A stretch of DNA of 43,173 nt from an uncultured beta proteobacterium (lineage in GTDB: Bacteria > Pseudomonadota > Gammaproteobacteria > Burkholderiales > Burkholderiaceae_C), in NCBI GenBank assembly GCA_903830985.1, contig CAIKVZ010000015.1, positions 1 to 43,173 on the forward strand. Direction: 5' to 3'. This document shows, one piece after another, positions 39,590-43,173 of this stretch. A model generated the notes under the pieces. It saw only the letters and a program-made list of their open reading frames with translations. It was not told the DNA's origin and searched no databases. Each line of letters opens with the position of its first letter. Position 1 is the stretch's first letter. The position numbers and the translations under genes are program-made.

Positions 39590-39961
39590 ATGAAGATATT
39601 CTCGCGACGCGCCAACGGTTGGCACAACTTCGCCACCGGCCTGGCGCTGTGCACCGTACTTGCTGCGCCGCCGGCCTGGGCCCAGACCACCTTCACCGGC
39701 GTGTCGATGCCGAGCGGGTCAACATGCACGGCCGTCTCTGTCTACGGGACTGACTTGCAGGCGGTGACGACGATCAAATTCGGCCAACTCAGCGCGCGCA
39801 AGTGGCTGCTGGTTTCTGCCAACGAGATCCAGGTCTATCCACCCGAGGTGAAGTTCTCGATGACCGCAACGGTCAGGTTGCTGACCGCGAAAGGGTTTCT
39901 CCTGACGGGCCCGGAGTTCACCACCACCGTCGCTGCAGGGCATTGTGGCCACCACGAATGA
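39590..39961 (+). CDS. Small exported IPT/TIG-like protein
   Basis: A 123-residue protein with a signal peptide (MKIFSRRANGWHNFATGL core, cleavage after AWA, about residue 31). The mature 90 residues resemble an immunoglobulin-like IPT/TIG domain: VSVYGTDLQAVTTIKFGQLSA, then NEIQVYPPE and a final TVRLLTAKG strand. Such domains act in extracellular or periplasmic binding. AGGA lies seven bases before the ATG. It is followed by the 55-residue gene and the secretin, so a part in that export system is likely. Confidence 0.72.
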   Translation: MKIFSRRANGWHNFATGLALCTVLAAPPAWAQTTFTGVSMPSGSTCTAVSVYGTDLQAVTTIKFGQLSARKWLLVSANEIQVYPPEVKFSMTATVRLLTAKGFLLTGPEFTTTVAAGHCGHHE

Positions 39962-40007
39962 TTGGACATTTGAGTTCGGATCGGATCGGATGGGTCGCAA
40001 GGCTTGA

Positions 40008-40049
40008 TGCAAGCTTTTGCAAGGTTCGCGCCCACTGACCTGTTACAAC
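40008..40049 (+). promoter_or_regulatory. Promoter-like element B: second copy of the direct repeat plus -10-like box
   Basis: TGCAAGCTTT directly followed by TGCAAGGTTC (40008-40027), then 16 bases and TACAAC (40044-40049). 19 of 20 bases of the 40009-40028 segment match 39478-39497, and the spacing to the -10-like box is identical. It lies 48 bases before the ATG at 40098. Confidence 0.5.
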
Positions 40050-40097
40050 CTCGCATCGCCGCCAGCGGCTCCCCTACGCGCAAACGCGCACACGACC

Positions 40098-40265
40098 ATG
40101 TGGAACCTGATTTTCATTGTCCTCGTCAATGGCATTGCCCAGCCACCCCAGCACCTTGGACGCTTCGAGTCCGAAGCGGCCTGCAACGATATCGGGCGAC
40201 GGGTCGGCTCGGCTGGGCGGTACTCGTTCACCTATTTGTGCGTCTCCGACAACGGGAGGTATTGA
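40098..40265 (+). CDS. Small hypothetical protein before the secretin gene
   Basis: A 55-residue protein beginning MWNLIFIVLVNGIAQPP, a short hydrophobic start, followed by HLGRFESEAACNDIGRRVGS and YLCVSDNGRY with two Cys. It could be a small exported or membrane-tethered factor. Support comes from its position, two bases before the secretin ATG and downstream of the promoter-like element. Its 3' end carries the GGGAGG ribosome site of the secretin gene. Confidence 0.55.
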   Translation: MWNLIFIVLVNGIAQPPQHLGRFESEAACNDIGRRVGSAGRYSFTYLCVSDNGRY

Positions 40266-40267
40266 AC

Positions 40268-43173
40268 ATGGCGCAACAATCCCGCAGCGCCACAGCGCAA
40301 AAATTCGGACTGTGCCTGTTGCTCGTGATGGCTGCCAGCGCATGGCAAGAGCCTGCCCGCAGCCAGCCGAGCCCCGCCATTGCGGTCAGCTTGCCGAGTT
40401 CCGGCGCCACCCCGCCCGCATTCGTGCCAGCCGCCAGCCCGTTGGCGGTGGCACTGCCCGGCGCAGGCGATCCGCTGGCCGTTGCCACCCCGCCCGGTTC
40501 GCAGGGTCAGGTGCGCTTCGTTTCGCTGCCCAAACTCAGCGAACAACAGATCAAAAACTTCATCAACGACCTGATACTGGAACTGGAGTTACTCAAAGAC
40601 TACAAGCGCGCGGGCGTCGATGCACCCGGCTTGTCGGCGCTGCCCGCCAAGATCAGCCAGGGTGCGACGGCCATGCGCAAGCTCGGCGGCCAGGTTGACC
40701 TGCTTCAATTCGGCTACATCATGGCCCCGCGGCGCACGGCCAAGCTCTACGTCCGCGGCCTGCGCACCGGCCCGGCAGGACAGCAGCCCAACCCCGACGC
40801 CGCCGAAGCCGTGCTCGACCCGCTGATGACGAGGGTGCTGCAGGAGGCCGCCAAGGTGCACTCGCGCCTGCCCCTGAGCGACCTGGAGGCACGGGTCATC
40901 AGCCTGTCCTACATCGACGCCGACGGTGCGCTGTTCGGTCTGCGTGCGATGGGCTACTCGGCCATCACCGATGAAGACGCGCTCGCCAAGGATGACTCCT
41001 ACAAGGGTCTGGACGTCGGGCTGCTCGCCGGTGCGCCGCTCGGTGGAGCGCTGGCGGCGCCCCCGGGCCTGCAGCAGTTGGGCGGCATGGGGCAGCAGGC
41101 GGGCGGCTTTGGCCAGCAGATGGGCGGCTTTGGTCAGCAGGCGGGCGGCTTTGGCCAGCAGATGGGCGGCTTTGGGCAGCAGATGGGTGGCATGGGTCAG
41201 CAGACGGGCCCCCGCTATCCGTCCATCAAGAATCTACCCACCTCCATCGATTTCGACCGCTTGCCCTTGGTCGTGAAGATGCCGACGCCGGACGGGCAGA
41301 GCACCGGGCTGGTCGGTTCGGACGCTGCCGCAGGCGGCTCACAGGGCGGTCAGAGCGGTCAGTTCGGCGGCGGTGGCAGCGGCGGCTCGATGGGCGGGAC
41401 GGCAGCATCGGGCAGCCCCGGGCGGCTGAGCCCGACCATCGCCGCGGGCACCTCCCAGTTGCTGGTGCTCAGCCACCCTGAAGACCCCGAGCAGTTTGCC
41501 AAAATCAAACGGGCCATCGAACAAGTGATCGACAAGCCGGCGCGCCAGGTCTACATCGAGGGCCTGGTGCTGGAAGTCAGCAAGGGCGCGATCGAGGAAC
41601 TGGGCGTGCAGTGGAACTCCCGCAGCGGCAACAACGCGGTGCAGCTCGGTTCATTGGTGCAACTCACGCCCAACTCGGGCACATCAGCGCTGAGCTTCGC
41701 CCGAGCCACGGGTGCGGCCATCTTTGATCCGACGCAGTTCATGGCCAAGGTCAACGCGCTGGTCGACCGCAACAAGGCCGAGATCCTGTCGCGACCGAGC
41801 GTCTTGACTCTGGACAACCGCCAGGCCTACATCCGAGTGGGCACCGACATCCCGATCGCCACCAGCAAGGACTCCGGCAGTTCGACCGACGGCAATGGCC
41901 GGGTGTCGTTCTCGTTCCAATACCTGCCCACCGGCATCCTGCTGAACGTGCGGCCGCGCATCACTGAAGACGGGCGCGAAATCAGCATGCTGATCGACGC
42001 CACGGTGTCAGCCCCGGTGCCGGGGCAGGACCTGCGGCTGATCGACCCGACATCGGGGCGCACGCTGGCCGCCGCGCCCACCATCTCGCAACGCCGCGTG
42101 CAGACCTACGCACGCATCACCAACAACACGCCGCTGATCATCGGCGGCCTGGTCTCGCGCGACCAGACCTTGCAGGAGGACAAGGTCCCGGGGATCGCGG
42201 ATCTGCCCTTGATTGGCAAATTGTTCGGCTATACGAGCAAGGCCGACGCCCGCCGCGAGGTGATCATCGTACTGACACCGTCCGTTCTGACGGAGGAGTT
42301 TCGTACCACCAAGGCGCAGCTGCCCAAGGACGACGATCGCTTCGACCAGGCCGGCACCATGCTCTACCGTGAGTCCTACCGCATCCGCGCAGAAGACCTG
42401 GTGGACAGCCAGTTTCTGCGCACCAATCGTCGCCTGGCGACCTACCGCGCGCTCGCGCACCGGGTGATCGAGCGCAACCCCGACATGGAACAGGTGGCGC
42501 CCTTCTCGCAGTTCGCGGGCACCACGGTGCCGGGCGAGTTCGCCTTCGTCTCCGGGATGATGGGCCGAATGCTCAAGCGACTCAAGGCCGCCGACGAAGT
42601 CAACATCGACTTGCTGAACTATTTCGAGGGGGTCGAGGGCGCAGCCTTCAAGACTGAATCGGTCGGCGGACTGCTCAAGCGACTGGGCGACGGCAGCACG
42701 AACGAGAGTTTCTTCCGCAACAACCCCGGCAAGGCGGTGACGCTGCGCTTTCAGTTCGGGCGCGGCTCGATGCTCGCCAGAGGCTGGGCGTCCGAGCCAC
42801 TGGCGACGGTGCGGATCATGGACTGCCCTGACCGCGACGCCTGGCGCAAACTGCTGTGGCAGGAGAACCAGCCCGAAGGCGGCGTGCAGACACACTACAC
42901 GATCGTGCTCCACGATGCCTCGGACCTGGAGCGCCTGAAGATTGCGATCGCGATGAAAAACACCATCCTGAACAACGGCGCGGAAGCTGGCACCCGGTTC
43001 GACAATTGGCTGCCGGGCCGCATGCTGGCGATGCAGGCGGTCACGCCGCAATGGGAGCGCACGCTGGAGGCGTCTGTGGCGCGCTATTTTTATTTTTCCG
43101 AGCTCTCCTTCCCGGCTTCAGTCGATGCCATGGAGGCCGCCATCCTGCAGCTCGACACAGCCCTGCGCAAACC
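40268..43173 (+). CDS. Secretin (GspD/PilQ superfamily) with Gly-Gln repeats and long C-terminal extension, partial
   Basis: Open for 968 codons and still open at the window edge. The ATG at 40268 has GGGAGG eight bases upstream. After a hydrophobic export segment (FGLCLLLVMAASAW) come about 240 residues of unknown type, a 42-residue Gly/Gln repeat (about 272-313), a Gly/Ser-rich linker, then RQVYIEGLVLEVSKGAIEELGVQW (about 424-447, split motif) and the secretin β-domain. Hallmarks are ILSRPSVLTLDN, VGTDIPI, PLIIGGLV, VPGIADLPLIGKLFG (about 640-654) and VIIVLTPSVL (665-674). Secretins form outer-membrane channels for type II/III secretion or type IV pili. Beyond residue 675 at least 293 residues of unrecognised sequence follow, much longer than the usual S-domain. 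The system type cannot be decided without the downstream genes. Confidence 0.9.
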   Translation, partial: MAQQSRSATAQKFGLCLLLVMAASAWQEPARSQPSPAIAVSLPSSGATPPAFVPAASPLAVALPGAGDPLAVATPPGSQGQVRFVSLPKLSEQQIKNFINDLILELELLKDYKRAGVDAPGLSALPAKISQGATAMRKLGGQVDLLQFGYIMAPRRTAKLYVRGLRTGPAGQQPNPDAAEAVLDPLMTRVLQEAAKVHSRLPLSDLEARVISLSYIDADGALFGLRAMGYSAITDEDALAKDDSYKGLDVGLLAGAPLGGALAAPPGLQQLGGMGQQAGGFGQQMGGFGQQAGGFGQQMGGFGQQMGGMGQQTGPRYPSIKNLPTSIDFDRLPLVVKMPTPDGQSTGLVGSDAAAGGSQGGQSGQFGGGGSGGSMGGTAASGSPGRLSPTIAAGTSQLLVLSHPEDPEQFAKIKRAIEQVIDKPARQVYIEGLVLEVSKGAIEELGVQWNSRSGNNAVQLGSLVQLTPNSGTSALSFARATGAAIFDPTQFMAKVNALVDRNKAEILSRPSVLTLDNRQAYIRVGTDIPIATSKDSGSSTDGNGRVSFSFQYLPTGILLNVRPRITEDGREISMLIDATVSAPVPGQDLRLIDPTSGRTLAAAPTISQRRVQTYARITNNTPLIIGGLVSRDQTLQEDKVPGIADLPLIGKLFGYTSKADARREVIIVLTPSVLTEEFRTTKAQLPKDDDRFDQAGTMLYRESYRIRAEDLVDSQFLRTNRRLATYRALAHRVIERNPDMEQVAPFSQFAGTTVPGEFAFVSGMMGRMLKRLKAADEVNIDLLNYFEGVEGAAFKTESVGGLLKRLGDGSTNESFFRNNPGKAVTLRFQFGRGSMLARGWASEPLATVRIMDCPDRDAWRKLLWQENQPEGGVQTHYTIVLHDASDLERLKIAIAMKNTILNNGAEAGTRFDNWLPGRMLAMQAVTPQWERTLEASVARYFYFSELSFPASVDAMEAAILQLDTALRK
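41081..41206 (+). repeat. Six 21-bp coding repeats (GGFGQQM/A) in the secretin gene
   Basis: Six consecutive 21-bp units, consensus ggcggctttggccagcagatg, coding for GGFGQQM, GGFGQQA or GGMGQQ variants. The first and last units are the most diverged, as expected of repeats expanded from the middle. They sit in a flexible linker before the secretin domain. Confidence 0.93.

Overview
The window is GC-rich chromosomal DNA from a Gram-negative bacterium. Exported proteins with Sec, Tat and lipoprotein signals, a Bug/TctC-family binding protein, the DUF1415 protein and the aroB-dgt gene order point to Betaproteobacteria, order Burkholderiales, probably a Comamonadaceae-like organism (inference; no rRNA or tRNA gene is visible). 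No insertion sequence, integrase, tRNA or CRISPR array was found.

Layout. 0-2 kb: the end of a molybdenum hydroxylase operon (iorA-like, start of an iorB-like gene) diverging from a branched-chain amino acid type ABC binding protein. 2.1-17.2 kb: one unbroken minus-strand directon of 13 genes. Its upstream part (17.2-7.07 kb) is the most remarkable piece of the window: seven genes for a tubulin/FtsZ-superfamily protein of 1230 residues with a C-terminal GYF_2-like domain, a vWA-like membrane-anchored protein, two zinc-ribbon proteins (one with a 63-residue PVVT proline repeat and a membrane helix), two proteins sharing a homologous membrane module, and a glycine-zipper lipoprotein. The downstream part is housekeeping (aroB, dgt, a hypothetical, DUF1415, a methyltransferase, a small membrane protein). 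17.5-22.2 kb: a plus-strand set of a DctA symporter, exported amidohydrolase, exported metallo-beta-lactamase-fold hydrolase, Bug/TctC binding protein and a small secreted protein, suggesting periplasmic breakdown of an unknown compound followed by uptake. 22.3-25.7 kb: a class III cyclase / P-loop ATPase / TPR signalling protein and a VanZ-like protein.

26-38 kb is a sugar-acid catabolic island: uxuA diverging from dgoK-dgoA-dgoD (galactonate pathway), then an ABC importer operon headed by gluconokinase (gntK-ATPase-binding protein-two permeases), a divergent LacI-family repressor with two nearly identical candidate operators, and 6-phosphogluconate dehydrogenase whose cofactor pocket looks altered. 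A cytosine-deaminase-family gene follows.

39.5-43.2 kb starts a secretin-based envelope or secretion locus: a small exported IPT/TIG-like protein, a 55-residue protein and a secretin with GGFGQQ-type repeats and a C-terminal extension of more than 290 residues that runs off the window. The first two genes are each preceded by the same promoter-like element (a 10-bp tandem direct repeat plus a -10-like box at identical spacing).

All assignments come from reading the sequence and remembered family features; no database search was run.
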